64,000 nucleotides of DNA from Massilia kyonggiensis (GCF_024756235.1 NZ_JANUGY010000018.1:19247-83246), one strand, 5' to 3'. Shown: positions 53,676 through 61,966, counted from the stretch's first letter. Notes: generated by a model from the letters alone, not told the origin. Made by a program: numbers and translations.

Positions 53676-54005
53676 TTAGTTACCGACAGTCACGAAGATG
53701 TGACAGGATTGTTTCGAAATGCGATCACCGCGGCCTTTGGCACGTGCCGTAAAGCGCTTGAGGATCGGGCCCTTTTCGACATAGATCTGAACGACCTTCA
53801 GTTCGTCGATGTCGGCACCATCGTTGTGCTCGGCGTTCGCGATTGCGGACTCCAGCACTTTCTTGATGATGGTCGCGCCTTTTTTCGGGCTGAACTGCAG
53901 GATGTTCAGCGCGGCGTCGACTTTCTTGCCGCGGATCAGATCGGCGACGAGGCGGCCTTTCTGTTCCGAGAGGCGGACGCCTTTGAGGATAGCTTTAGTT
54001 TCCAT
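53676..54005 (-). CDS. rplV: 50S ribosomal protein L22
   Basis: A 109-residue L22 (METKAILKGVRLSEQKGRLV; tail RFTARAKGRGDRISKQSCHI). Exit-tunnel protein; macrolide-site loop present. Overlaps rpsS by 1 bp (TAATG). Confidence 0.98.
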   Translation of the reverse strand: METKAILKGVRLSEQKGRLVADLIRGKKVDAALNILQFSPKKGATIIKKVLESAIANAEHNDGADIDELKVVQIYVEKGPILKRFTARAKGRGDRISKQSCHIFVTVGN

Positions 54006-54280
54006 TATTTCTTCGCCTTCTTGTCAGCGGCGTGGCCCTTGAACGTGCGGGTCAGGGCGAATTCGCCCAGCTTGTGACCCACCATGTTCTCGGACACGTA
54101 CACCGGCACGTGCACTTTACCGTTGTGGACGGCGATCGTCAGACCGATGAAGTCCGGGGTGATCGTCGAGCGGCGCGACCAGGTTTTGACCGGCTTTTTG
54201 TCTTTGTTCGCTTGCGCGGCTTCGACTTTTTTCACCAGGTGGGCGTCAATGAACGGCCCTTTTTTCAATGAACGAGTCAT
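54005..54280 (-). CDS. rpsS: 30S ribosomal protein S19
   Basis: A 91-residue S19 (MTRSLKKGPFIDAHLVKKVE; FIGLTIAVHNGKVHVPVYVS). Between rplB and rplV. Confidence 0.98.
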   Translation of the reverse strand: MTRSLKKGPFIDAHLVKKVEAAQANKDKKPVKTWSRRSTITPDFIGLTIAVHNGKVHVPVYVSENMVGHKLGEFALTRTFKGHAADKKAKK

Positions 54281-54289
54281 GTCTTATCC

Positions 54290-55117
54290 TTATTTCTTGC
54301 CGCGGCGCGAGACGATCATCGACGACGTGCGCTTGTTCGAACGCGTCTTCTTGCCCTTCGTCTGCTGGCCCCATGGCGACACCGGATGACGACCGGCAGC
54401 CGTACGACCTTCACCACCACCGTGCGGGTGGTCGATCGGGTTCATCACCACACCGCGAACGGTCGGGCGGACACCGCGCCAGCGCATTGCACCGGCTTTA
54501 CCGATCTTGCGCAGGTTGTGCTCGCCGTTGCCGACTTCGCCAACCGTTGCGCGGCACTCGATGTGCACGCGGCGCACTTCACCCGAGCGCAGGCGAACCT
54601 GAGCGTAGGTGCCTTCGCGAGCCATCAGCACGACGCCGGCGCCTGCGGTACGGGCCATCTGAGCACCCTTACCCGGCAGCATTTCGACGCAGTGCATGGT
54701 GGTACCGACCGGAATGTTACGGATCGGCAGGCAGTTACCCGACTTGATCGGCGCTTCCGAGCCGTTCATGACGGTGTCGCCCACGGCCATGCCTTTGGTG
54801 GCGATGATGTACGCGCGGAAACCGTCGGCGTAGCACACCAGAGCGATGTGCGCGCTGCGGTTCGGGTCGTATTCAATGCGCTCGACCTTGGCCGGGATAC
54901 CGTCCTTGTTGCGCTTGAAGTCGACCACGCGGTAGTGGTGCTTGTGACCACCGCCGATGTGGCGGGTGGTGATGTGACCGTTGTTGTTACGGCCAGCAGT
55001 CTTCGATTTCTTCTCAACCAGGGCTGCGAACGGACGACCCTTGTACAGGTCGGCGTTCACAACCTTCACCATGCCGCGGCGGCCTGGGGAGGTTGGCTTC
55101 ATCTTAACGAGTGCCAT
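54290..55117 (-). CDS. rplB: 50S ribosomal protein L2
   Basis: A 275-residue L2 with the conserved C-terminal MNPIDHPHGGGEGR that holds the peptidyl-transferase-proximal histidine. Starts MALVKMKPTSPGRRGMVKV. Overlaps rplW by 1 bp. Confidence 0.98.
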   Translation of the reverse strand: MALVKMKPTSPGRRGMVKVVNADLYKGRPFAALVEKKSKTAGRNNNGHITTRHIGGGHKHHYRVVDFKRNKDGIPAKVERIEYDPNRSAHIALVCYADGFRAYIIATKGMAVGDTVMNGSEAPIKSGNCLPIRNIPVGTTMHCVEMLPGKGAQMARTAGAGVVLMAREGTYAQVRLRSGEVRRVHIECRATVGEVGNGEHNLRKIGKAGAMRWRGVRPTVRGVVMNPIDHPHGGGEGRTAAGRHPVSPWGQQTKGKKTRSNKRTSSMIVSRRGKK

Positions 55118-55434
55118 TATTTAGCCTCCTCGACAAAATTGATTTCCTGGCCCGGCTTCAGGGCCACGAAAGCGCGCTTGGTGTGGTTGCGGCGACCGGT
55201 GAAACGGCCCGAACGCTTCTGCTTGCCTTCGCGGTTCACGGTCTGCACCGATTCCACTTCGACTTTGAACAGCAGCTCGACGGCGGCTTTGATTTCCGGC
55301 TTGGTCGCGTCCGGCAGGACCTTGAACACGATCTGTTCGTTCTTTTCCGCGACGAAGGTCGCCTTTTCGGAAATGACCGGAGCCAGCAGCACCTTCATCA
55401 GGCGCTCTTCGCTGAATTTGATTGCGGCGCTCAT
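55117..55434 (-). CDS. rplW: 50S ribosomal protein L23
   Basis: A 105-residue L23 (LAPVISEKATFVAEKNEQIV; RRNHTKRAFVALKPG). Docking site for trigger factor and SRP. Overlaps rplD by 4 bp. Confidence 0.98.
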   Translation of the reverse strand: MSAAIKFSEERLMKVLLAPVISEKATFVAEKNEQIVFKVLPDATKPEIKAAVELLFKVEVESVQTVNREGKQKRSGRFTGRRNHTKRAFVALKPGQEINFVEEAK

Positions 55435-56051
55435 GCGTACATCTCCTCGATCTTGGCCAGAGCAGCTTTGGTGACCAGGACTTTCTTGTAGAACACCAGC
55501 GACATCGGGTCGGCGTGCTTCGGCTCGACAACCAGCACGTTCGGCAGGTTGCGCGATGCCAGCAGCAGGTTTTCATCGATGGTGTCGGTGATCACCAGGA
55601 CCGAGTCCAGACCCATGCCCTGCAGCTTTTGCGACAGCAGCTTGGTCTTCGGTGCTTCGACGGTCAGGTTCTCGATGACGTTCAGGCGGTCTTCGCGGGC
55701 CAGCTGCGAGAAGATCGAGCAGATACCTGCGCGATGCATCTTCTTGTTGACCTTGTGCGAGAAGTTCTCGTCCGGCGAGTTCGGGAAGATACGACCACCA
55801 CCGCGCCACAGCGGCGACGACGACATACCGGCACGAGCACGGCCCGTACCTTTTTGACGCCACGGCTTCTTGGTCGTGTGGGAGACTTCTTCACGATCCT
55901 TCTGCTTGCGGTTGCCCGAGCGCGCGTTGGCGGCGTAGGCGACCACGATCTGGTGGATCAGGGCTTCGTTGTAATCGCGGCCGAACACGGTGTCGGCGGC
56001 GTTGACTGCGGCGCCAGCTTGACCTTGCTCATTCAGGAGCTTCAGTTCCAT
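55431..56051 (-). CDS. rplD: 50S ribosomal protein L4
   Basis: A 206-residue L4 (MELKLLNEQGQAGAAVNAAD; loop KKPWRQKGTGRARAGMSSSP). In E. coli L4 also represses the S10 operon through its leader; here the leader would have to be the one before rplC. 3-bp gap from rplC. Confidence 0.98.
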   Translation of the reverse strand: MELKLLNEQGQAGAAVNAADTVFGRDYNEALIHQIVVAYAANARSGNRKQKDREEVSHTTKKPWRQKGTGRARAGMSSSPLWRGGGRIFPNSPDENFSHKVNKKMHRAGICSIFSQLAREDRLNVIENLTVEAPKTKLLSQKLQGMGLDSVLVITDTIDENLLLASRNLPNVLVVEPKHADPMSLVFYKKVLVTKAALAKIEEMYA

Positions 56052-56054
56052 CTC

Positions 56055-56711
56055 TTACGCTCCTTTCTTGGCTTTGACTTTGACTGCCGGCTTGACGATC
56101 ACTTGACCGTTCTTGGCGCCAGGAACGGCACCCTTAACCAGCAGCAGTTGACGCTCGGCGTCGATACGGGCGATTTCCAGGTTCTGGGTGGTGACAGTGA
56201 CATCACCCATGTGACCGGTCATGCGCTTACCCGGGAACACGCGGCCCGGATCCTGTGCCATACCGATGGAACCCGGCACGTTGTGCGAACGCGAGTTACC
56301 GTGGGTGGCGCGGCCCGACGAGAAGTTGTAACGCTTGATGGTACCGGCGTAGCCTTTACCGATCGAGGTGCCTTGCACGTCGATCTTCTGGCCCACTTCG
56401 AACAGCGAGACGTTGACTGCGTCGCCAGCTTTGAAACCAGCGGCTTGTGCGGCGTCGATACGGAATTCCTTCAGCATCGTGCCTGCTTCGACGCCAGCTT
56501 TGGCGTAGTGACCGGCAGCGGCCTTGTTCACGCGCGAAGCGCGACGTTGACCGTAGACGACCTGAACTGCGGAGTAACCATCAGTTTCAGGAGTTTTGAT
56601 TTGCGCAACACGGTTGTTCGACACGTCCAGCACGGTGACGGGGATCGAATCGCCGTCGTCCGTGAAGATGCGCATCATGCCAACCTTGCGACCGAGAAGG
56701 CCCAGGCTCAT
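56055..56711 (-). CDS. rplC: 50S ribosomal protein L3
   Basis: A 218-residue L3 (MSLGLLGRKVGMMRIFTDDG; core GKGYAGTIKRYNFSSGRATH). It is the first gene of this S10 block because rpsJ is 6.7 kb away. A promoter and two leader hairpins lie directly upstream. Confidence 0.98.
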   Translation of the reverse strand: MSLGLLGRKVGMMRIFTDDGDSIPVTVLDVSNNRVAQIKTPETDGYSAVQVVYGQRRASRVNKAAAGHYAKAGVEAGTMLKEFRIDAAQAAGFKAGDAVNVSLFEVGQKIDVQGTSIGKGYAGTIKRYNFSSGRATHGNSRSHNVPGSIGMAQDPGRVFPGKRMTGHMGDVTVTTQNLEIARIDAERQLLLVKGAVPGAKNGQVIVKPAVKVKAKKGA

Positions 56712-56757
56712 TTTTTCTCCATTCCCACCTACGATTGGGCGGGGCTAGTTGACTATC

Positions 56758-56816
56758 GGAAGTTTTAAAAAAACTTCCTCTTAAACGTGTGGGCCAAAAA
56801 AAAGATAGGCCCACAC
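56758..56816 (-). other. rplC leader with two perfect hairpins
   Basis: Minus-strand leader of rplC: a 9-bp stem GTGTGGGCC / GGCCCACAC around a 12-nt U-rich loop (56787-56816), then a 9-bp stem GGAAGTTTT / AAAACTTCC with a 3-nt loop (56758-56778). Their position, between the promoter and the first gene, suits an attenuator or a ribosomal protein binding site comparable in role to the L4-controlled S10 leader. No sequence similarity to that leader was recognised. Confidence 0.55.
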
Positions 56817-56827
56817 CGAAGCCGGCT

Positions 56828-56856
56828 AGTATAGCGCGCGCAACGGATGGACGCAA
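56828..56856 (-). promoter_or_regulatory. Candidate rplC promoter
   Basis: TTGCGT, exactly 17 bp, TATACT on the minus strand (start near 56821). It gives the S10 block rplC-rpsQ its own transcription now that rpsJ is apart. Confidence 0.6.
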
Positions 56857-57000
56857 CAGGAAAATGCGAAGCTGACGCAGCCTGTTGCGTTTTACGCTAG
56901 AGTCGTGGAGATCAGAGAATCCGTTCGAGCTGAACGGCACAGAAAAGACACCTTGGCATCTCTTCTCTACAGGCTCGGGGCCTGCGCTATGGAGGAATTC

Positions 57001-57077
57001 TGGTGGGCGGTGCAGGATTCGAACCTGCGACCCCTTGGATGTCGACCAAGTATTCTAACCAGCTGAACTAACCGCCC
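57001..57077 (-). tRNA. tRNA-Val, anticodon GAC
   Basis: A 77-nt cloverleaf on the minus strand with encoded CCA. Acceptor GGGCGGT / ACCGCCC, D arm GTTC / GAAT, anticodon stem CTTGG / CCAAG with loop TCGACAT, T arm GCAGG-TTCGAAT-CCTGC. The anticodon by position is GAC (Val). Position 33 of the loop reads C instead of the near-universal U. It is transcribed towards rplC, in the gap between rplC and the mscS gene. Confidence 0.9.
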
Positions 57078-57087
57078 GGGGAGCCGC

Positions 57088-57117
57088 ATTATACGAGGAT
57101 GTTTTAGCAAAGCGCAA
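57088..57117 (-). promoter_or_regulatory. Candidate tRNA-Val promoter
   Basis: TTGCGC, 18-bp spacer, TATAAT on the minus strand, with a GCGGC-type discriminator. The -10 lies 11 bp upstream of the mature tRNA 5' end, giving a very short leader. Confidence 0.6.
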
Positions 57118-57192
57118 TACCCGTCCGAAAAAACTTGTGTGTCACGCCCCCCCTTAGAATGTGACATCCGCGATAACGGAAAGGATGATCGG

Positions 57193-58248
57193 ATGAATGC
57201 AGTGTTCTTCAATAACACGACCCTGGCCTGGCTGACGGCCCTCGGCATCGCGGCCGGCGTCGCGCTGGCCCTGTACATCGCCAAGCGGCTGGGCGTGCAC
57301 CACATGCGCAAGCTGGCCGAACGCACGGAGACGCGGCTGGACGACATCGTCGTCGAAGCGCTCGACGGCACGCGGCTGCTGGCCATCGTCATCATGGGAT
57401 TGTTCGCCGGCAGCAAGTTCCTCATCCTGCCGCCGGAAGTGCACCTGTTCGCGACGCGGGTCGCCATCGTCACGGGCCTGATCCAGGCCGCCGTCTGGGG
57501 GCATCGCGCCCTGAGGGCCTGGCTGACGGATTATTACCAGAACCGCGCCGGCGACCCGGCGCGTGCCACGTCGGCGGCCGCCGTCGGCTTCATCGCCCAG
57601 ACCGTGCTGTGGACCGTGCTGCTGCTGATGGTGCTGGACAATCTCGGCGTCAACATCACGACCCTCGTCGCCTCGCTGGGGATCGGCGGTATCGCGGTGG
57701 CACTGGCCGTCCAGAACATCCTGGGCGACCTGTTCGCGTCGCTGTCCATCGTGCTCGACAAGCCCTTCGTCGTCGGCGACTTCATCATCGTCGACAAATA
57801 CCTGGGCACCGTGGAATACGTGGGCCTGAAAACGACGAGGCTGCGCAGCCTGGGCGGCGAGCAGCTCGTGTTCTCGAACGCCGACCTGCTGAAGAGCCGG
57901 CTGCAAAACATGACGCGCATGAACCGCCGCCGCGCCGCGTTCACGGTCGCCGTCGCGTACGAGACGCCGACGGACAAGCTGCGCCAGATCCCGCCGCTGC
58001 TGACGGAGATCGTCAAGGCGCAGGAAGGGGTGACGTTCGACCGCGCCCACTTTGCCGGCATGGTGGCGCCCGCGCTGAATTTCGACGTCGTGTACTGGGT
58101 GGAGACGGCTGATTTCAACCGCTACATGGATATCCAGCAGGAGATCTATCTGCAGCTGATGGACCGCTTCGCCGCGCTGGAGATCGAATTCGCGTTCCCG
58201 ACGCAGCGGCTGCACCTGCACGATGCGCGCGAGGCGGCGGCCACCTGA
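57193..58248 (+). CDS. MscS-family mechanosensitive ion channel
   Basis: A 351-residue small MscS-type channel. Membrane helices near 10-27, 58-75, 85-105 and 133-153 precede the pore-lining segment and conserved beta domain: VASLGIGGIAVALAVQNILG then LFASLSIVLDKPFVVGDFI. The cytoplasmic domain ends about residue 340. It releases osmolytes on hypo-osmotic shock. The ATG at 57193 follows GGATGATCGG; the open frame 18 codons upstream is not favoured. Convergent with the LacI gene, 4 bp apart. It is the first gene of the segment between rplC and rpsJ. Confidence 0.9.
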   Translation: MNAVFFNNTTLAWLTALGIAAGVALALYIAKRLGVHHMRKLAERTETRLDDIVVEALDGTRLLAIVIMGLFAGSKFLILPPEVHLFATRVAIVTGLIQAAVWGHRALRAWLTDYYQNRAGDPARATSAAAVGFIAQTVLWTVLLLMVLDNLGVNITTLVASLGIGGIAVALAVQNILGDLFASLSIVLDKPFVVGDFIIVDKYLGTVEYVGLKTTRLRSLGGEQLVFSNADLLKSRLQNMTRMNRRRAAFTVAVAYETPTDKLRQIPPLLTEIVKAQEGVTFDRAHFAGMVAPALNFDVVYWVETADFNRYMDIQQEIYLQLMDRFAALEIEFAFPTQRLHLHDAREAAAT

Positions 58249-58252
58249 CGGA

Positions 58253-59254
58253 TCACTGCGGCGGCGCGGTCGACGCGCGCACGACGAGCGTGCTGGCCAG
58301 CGCCCTGCTGCGCAGCGGCGCGTGCTCGCCGCGGATGCGGTCGATCAGCAGTTCGATGGCCAGCTGCGCCATGTCGCGCTTGGGTGGGGCCACCGTCGTC
58401 AGCGGCGGCAGCGCATAGCCGGCGCCGGCGATGTCGTCGTAGCCCACCACGGACAGTTGCGCCGGCACGCGCACCCCGGCCGCACCGGCGGCGCACAGGC
58501 CGCCCAGCGCCATCAGGTCGCTCGTGACGAATACGGCCGTGGGCCGGTGCGTCCGTCCCAGCAGGCGCGTAAATGCCGCGTGGCCGCCTGCGCTCGTGAA
58601 TTCCTCGTGCACGATGCCGTCCGGCGCCACGCGGAGCCCCGCCTCCGCCATCGCGCGCAGGAAGCCGCCGACGCGTTCGCGCGTGCGCGGCAGGTCGGCC
58701 GGACCGGACACGCAGGAAATTTCTCGGTGCCCCAGCTCGATCAGGTGGCGCGTCGCCTGGTACCCGCCGTCTTCCTGGCCGGCCTGGACCAGGTCCGCGT
58801 CGAGTCCGCGCAGTGCCCGCTCCAGCTGGACGATCGGGACCGCTTCGTGGCGCAGCAGCAGATCCTGTTCGTCGTCGGCGCCGCTGGCGACGAGGACCAG
58901 CCCGTCGATGCGCTTTTCCATCAGCAGCCGCAGATAGGCCGCCTGCTTCTGCGCGCCGCCGTGTGCGTTGCAAAGGATGATGTTGTAGCCGAGCTCGAAC
59001 GCCGCGTCCTCGATCCAGCGGATCAGTTCGGCAAAATATGGATTGGACGAGTTCGGCACGAGCACGCCGATGGTGTGGGTCTTGTCGTTCTTGAGGCTGC
59101 GGGCGACGGCGCTGGGGATGTAGCGCATCTCGTCGATGATGCCGAGCACGCGCTGGCGCACGTCGTCGCTGACGACGCGCGTGTTGTTGATCACGTGCGA
59201 CACCGTGGAGATCGACACTCCGGCGCGCTCCGCTACCTGCTTCATGGTGGCCAT
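58253..59254 (-). CDS. LacI-family transcriptional regulator
   Basis: A 333-residue repressor: helix-turn-helix MKQVAERAGVSISTVSHVIN with hinge helix (SAVARSLKNDKTHTIGVLV) and a periplasmic-binding-like effector domain (about 60-330). The effector cannot be deduced. 45 bp downstream of the unknown membrane gene on the same strand; that gap holds an imperfect inverted repeat, ATTAC / GTAAT. A LacI-family regulator near catabolic permeases often controls them, but the permease here is divergent and further away. Confidence 0.9.
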   Translation of the reverse strand: MATMKQVAERAGVSISTVSHVINNTRVVSDDVRQRVLGIIDEMRYIPSAVARSLKNDKTHTIGVLVPNSSNPYFAELIRWIEDAAFELGYNIILCNAHGGAQKQAAYLRLLMEKRIDGLVLVASGADDEQDLLLRHEAVPIVQLERALRGLDADLVQAGQEDGGYQATRHLIELGHREISCVSGPADLPRTRERVGGFLRAMAEAGLRVAPDGIVHEEFTSAGGHAAFTRLLGRTHRPTAVFVTSDLMALGGLCAAGAAGVRVPAQLSVVGYDDIAGAGYALPPLTTVAPPKRDMAQLAIELLIDRIRGEHAPLRSRALASTLVVRASTAPPQ

Positions 59255-59299
59255 CGCCTTCCCTCCTGAGGCGCGATTATTACCGATGTGTTTCAGTAA

Positions 59300-60184
59300 T
59301 TACAACTGCCGGAGCGCCGCGGCGAGCGCATCGGGGCGGTCGACGTACAGGAAAACGCACGCCAGGCCTTCGCGCGCCACGCCCCAGTGAGTCAGGCGGA
59401 CTGGGCAGTCATCATTCAAGATCAGGACGGTATTCGGCTTATCAAGAGGCGATGCGACGACCGCGTCGATCGGTGCGATGCCATGGCGGCGGCACCAGGC
59501 CTGCATCGGTTCGTTCAACCGTTCGCATGCGGCGATCGCGCCGCGCGGAATCGTTCCGTCCGTGCGCGCGCCGATGCGCAGATGCAGACCGTCATCGTCC
59601 AGCACATGCTGTCCGGCACCTACCAGCCGGCGGTCGCCCAGCACCCACACGAGGCCGGACAGGCAGCTCACGATCATCAGCGCATGCAGCATCCCGGCCG
59701 CGCCGGGGTCCTTGACGAGCAGCGGCACGATGGCCGCATCCAGCGGCATCTCCACGAAGATGCAGAACAGCGCGATCGCGACGCCGGTGCGATAGGCGCC
59801 CTGCCCGAGATAGCCGAACGCCGTGCCGGCAGGCGGGGCAGCCTGCGGCTTGCGCAGCAGCCAGTGCAGGAAACCGCGCCGCAGCGCGTGGTCGGTGCGG
59901 ATGAGGCCGACGAGTTCCGGCGGCAGCCACGCGGCGGGGAGGCTGCGCCAGCGCCGCGCCGCGAGCAAGGTCCGCGTGCGCGCGAGGGCGTCCGGAAAGT
60001 GCACGAGATCCTTCGCGACGAACATCGCCAGCGGCAGCGCGAACAGCAAGGGTTTCAGCGCATGGCTGAGCCAGGCGGGCAACACGGCCAGCACGATGGC
60101 GAGCAATACGAACGTCAGCCATGCATTGCGGATGACGGCCGTCCAGGGGGTACGACGCAGGCGGAGCGCGCAGGCGGAGGTCAT
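59300..60184 (-). CDS. Membrane protein of unknown function
   Basis: A 294-residue protein with hydrophobic helices near 20-37, 44-57, 127-147 and 160-180; the C-terminal ~110 residues are soluble, with GLHLRIGARTDGTIPRGAIAA and SPLDKPNTVLILND. It is not recognised as a named family. The N-terminal region has a positively charged leader. It shares a strand with the LacI gene and is divergent from the permease. Confidence 0.6.
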   Translation of the reverse strand: MTSACALRLRRTPWTAVIRNAWLTFVLLAIVLAVLPAWLSHALKPLLFALPLAMFVAKDLVHFPDALARTRTLLAARRWRSLPAAWLPPELVGLIRTDHALRRGFLHWLLRKPQAAPPAGTAFGYLGQGAYRTGVAIALFCIFVEMPLDAAIVPLLVKDPGAAGMLHALMIVSCLSGLVWVLGDRRLVGAGQHVLDDDGLHLRIGARTDGTIPRGAIAACERLNEPMQAWCRRHGIAPIDAVVASPLDKPNTVLILNDDCPVRLTHWGVAREGLACVFLYVDRPDALAAALRQL

Positions 60185-60252
60185 GGCGGATTGTTATTGT
60201 TGTACTCGCATCATCTTATCTGATATTTCTACGCAAAACGGTCGTGAAGAAT

Positions 60253-60338
60253 TGTATACAGAGAACGCACAAATACCATGATTTCCCTCTGTGAAGCAGC
60301 AGATTCATCCACTTCTTTGTCGTTAGAAACTGTATACA
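60253..60338. promoter_or_regulatory. Paired TGTATACA operators upstream of the permease
   Basis: TGTATACA occurs at 60253-60260 and 60331-60338 (78 bp apart centre to centre), with AT-rich flanks (ATTGTATACAGAG and ACTGTATACAAAT). The second copy sits just 6 bp ahead of the -35. Such 8-bp palindromes with TnGT...ACnA spacing recall GntR/FCD-family sites. No GntR gene is present in the window. Confidence 0.4.
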
Positions 60339-60344
60339 AATTCG

Positions 60345-60373
60345 TTGACAGTGCCTGAATGCAGGGGCATCAT
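60345..60373 (+). promoter_or_regulatory. Candidate sigma-70 promoter for the nucleobase permease
   Basis: TTGACA, 17-bp spacer, CATCAT: a perfect -35 and a 4/6 -10. It lies 160 nt ahead of the permease start, directly behind a TGTATACA box. Confidence 0.55.
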
Positions 60374-60422
60374 GATTTGGAAACAAGCCGCCGCAGAGTG
60401 GCCCAAGCATTGTGGAGACAGC

Positions 60423-60452
60423 GCAATCGGTTGCATCCGGACCCCGGATTGC
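60423..60452 (+). other. Alternative hairpins in the permease leader
   Basis: The ~150-nt leader can form GCATCCGG / CCGGATTGC with one bulged base (60433-60452) or, exclusive with it, GCAATC (60423-60428) paired with GATTGC (60447-60452). Mutually exclusive stems are what a riboswitch or attenuator needs. No known purine or other riboswitch consensus was recognised. Confidence 0.35.
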
Positions 60453-60534
60453 CTGCCGTGGTTGACCGTCTCCACCGTCCGGAAATCATCGAACCACCCG
60501 ACGCAGTTCAGGACAACATTCGACGGAGACACAC

Positions 60535-61887
60535 ATGAACAATCTGCTGTACAAGGTAGACGACCGCCCTCCCCTCATCACCACGACCCTCCTCGCCGCC
60601 CAGCACATGCTGGCCGCCCTCGGCGGCATCATCGCCGTGCCGCTCGTCGTCGGCGCCATCCTCAAATTGCCCGCGGACCAGATCGTCGCGCTCGTCAACG
60701 CGGCGCTGCTGGGCTCGGGCATCGTCACGATCGTCCAGTGCAAGGGCATCGGTCCGGTCGGCATCCGCCTGCCGTGCGTGATGGGCACGAGCTTCGCCTT
60801 CGTCGGCGCGGCCATCAGCATCGGTTTCGAGCATGGCGTGGCGGGCATCCTCGGCTCGTCGCTCGCCGGCTCCGTCATCATGATCGTCGGCAGTTTCTTC
60901 ATGCCGCAGATCCGCAAACTGTTCCCGCACCAGGTGACGGCCGTCGTCGTGACGATGATCGGCCTGTCGCTCGTTCCCGTCGCCGTCGACTGGGCCGCGG
61001 GCGGCAAGGCGCCCGGCGCCGACTATGGCGCGCCAGCGAACCTGGGCATCGCGCTGTTCGTGCTGGCCATCGTCGTCGCGCTCGTCCAGTTCGGCAAGGG
61101 CATCATCTCGGCGTCCGCCATCGTGATCGGCATCGCGATCGGCTACGCCGTCTGCCTGGGCCTGGGCCTCGTCGACTTCTCGAGCGTGCAGAAGGCCGCC
61201 GTGTTCGCACTGCCCCAGCCGCTGCAGTTCGGCATGAGCTTCCCGCCGAGCGGCATCCTCGCGATGGGCCTCGCCTACGTCGTCACGATGGTCGAGACGA
61301 CGGGCACCTTCATGGCGCTGGGCGCCGCCACGGAAACGAAGATGCGCGGCACCCTGCTCAAGCGCGGCGTGCTGTGCGACGGCGTCGGCTCTGCCTTCGC
61401 CTCGACGCTGGGCGCGCCGCCGATGTCGACGTTCGCGCAGAACGTGGGCGTCATCTCGCTGACTGGCGTCGCGAGCCGCCACGTCGTCGCGCTGACCGGC
61501 GTGATGCTGGCGCTGGCGGGCCTGTTCCCGGTGCTGGGCGCCGTCGTCGTCACGATCCCGCAGCCCGTGCTGGGCGGCGCCGGCCTCATGATGTTCGCGA
61601 TGATCCTCACGGCCGGCGTGCAGATGCTGGGCAAGGTCGAGCACGACAAGCGCACGGGCCTCATCATCGCGGTCTCCATCGGCTGCGGCCTCGCCGTCAG
61701 CGTACGTCCGGAACTGCTGGCCAAGCTGCCGCCGTTCGTGAACGAAATCTTCGGCTCGGGCATCAGCACCGGCGCCATCATGGCCGTCCTGCTGAACCTG
61801 GTGCTGCCTAACCGTCCCGTGGAAGTCCACGACGACGAAGAAGACGTCCCCCAGCCGCTGCTGGTCAAAGACCTGGAGGCGGTCTGA
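60535..61887 (+). CDS. NCS2-family nucleobase:cation symporter, purine/xanthine-uracil permease
   Basis: A 450-residue membrane protein with about 14 helices of the NCS2 family: N-terminal PPLITTTLLAAQHMLAALGG, GIRLPCVMGTSFAFVG in the pore region and the family signature VETTGTFMALGAATE. Transports a purine or uracil with protons. Pairing with the deaminase downstream (79-bp gap, same strand) makes a purine such as 8-oxoguanine, guanine or xanthine likely. A GGAG site precedes the ATG. Confidence 0.88.
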   Translation: MNNLLYKVDDRPPLITTTLLAAQHMLAALGGIIAVPLVVGAILKLPADQIVALVNAALLGSGIVTIVQCKGIGPVGIRLPCVMGTSFAFVGAAISIGFEHGVAGILGSSLAGSVIMIVGSFFMPQIRKLFPHQVTAVVVTMIGLSLVPVAVDWAAGGKAPGADYGAPANLGIALFVLAIVVALVQFGKGIISASAIVIGIAIGYAVCLGLGLVDFSSVQKAAVFALPQPLQFGMSFPPSGILAMGLAYVVTMVETTGTFMALGAATETKMRGTLLKRGVLCDGVGSAFASTLGAPPMSTFAQNVGVISLTGVASRHVVALTGVMLALAGLFPVLGAVVVTIPQPVLGGAGLMMFAMILTAGVQMLGKVEHDKRTGLIIAVSIGCGLAVSVRPELLAKLPPFVNEIFGSGISTGAIMAVLLNLVLPNRPVEVHDDEEDVPQPLLVKDLEAV

Positions 61888-61902
61888 CGGGGATACTCCC
61901 GA

Positions 61903-61940
61903 CATTGTTTCCGCAGTGCCCGCGCATTGTTTCCGCAGTG
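61903..61940 (+). repeat. Direct 16-bp repeat spaced 22 bp in the deaminase leader
   Basis: CATTGTTTCCGCAGTG occurs at 61903-61918 and again, exactly 22 bp later, at 61925-61940, in the 79-bp gap between the permease and the deaminase. Two exact copies two helical turns apart suggest a tandem regulator site or a recent small duplication. Confidence 0.7.
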
Positions 61941-61966
61941 TTGAAATCTAAAAAAGTGGAAAATCT

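Noticed and set aside
59255..59299. ATTAC / GTAAT inverted repeat upstream of the LacI gene as an operator
   Set aside because: The arms are only 5 bp and AT-rich, without the central CG common in LacI-family sites; too weak to list.
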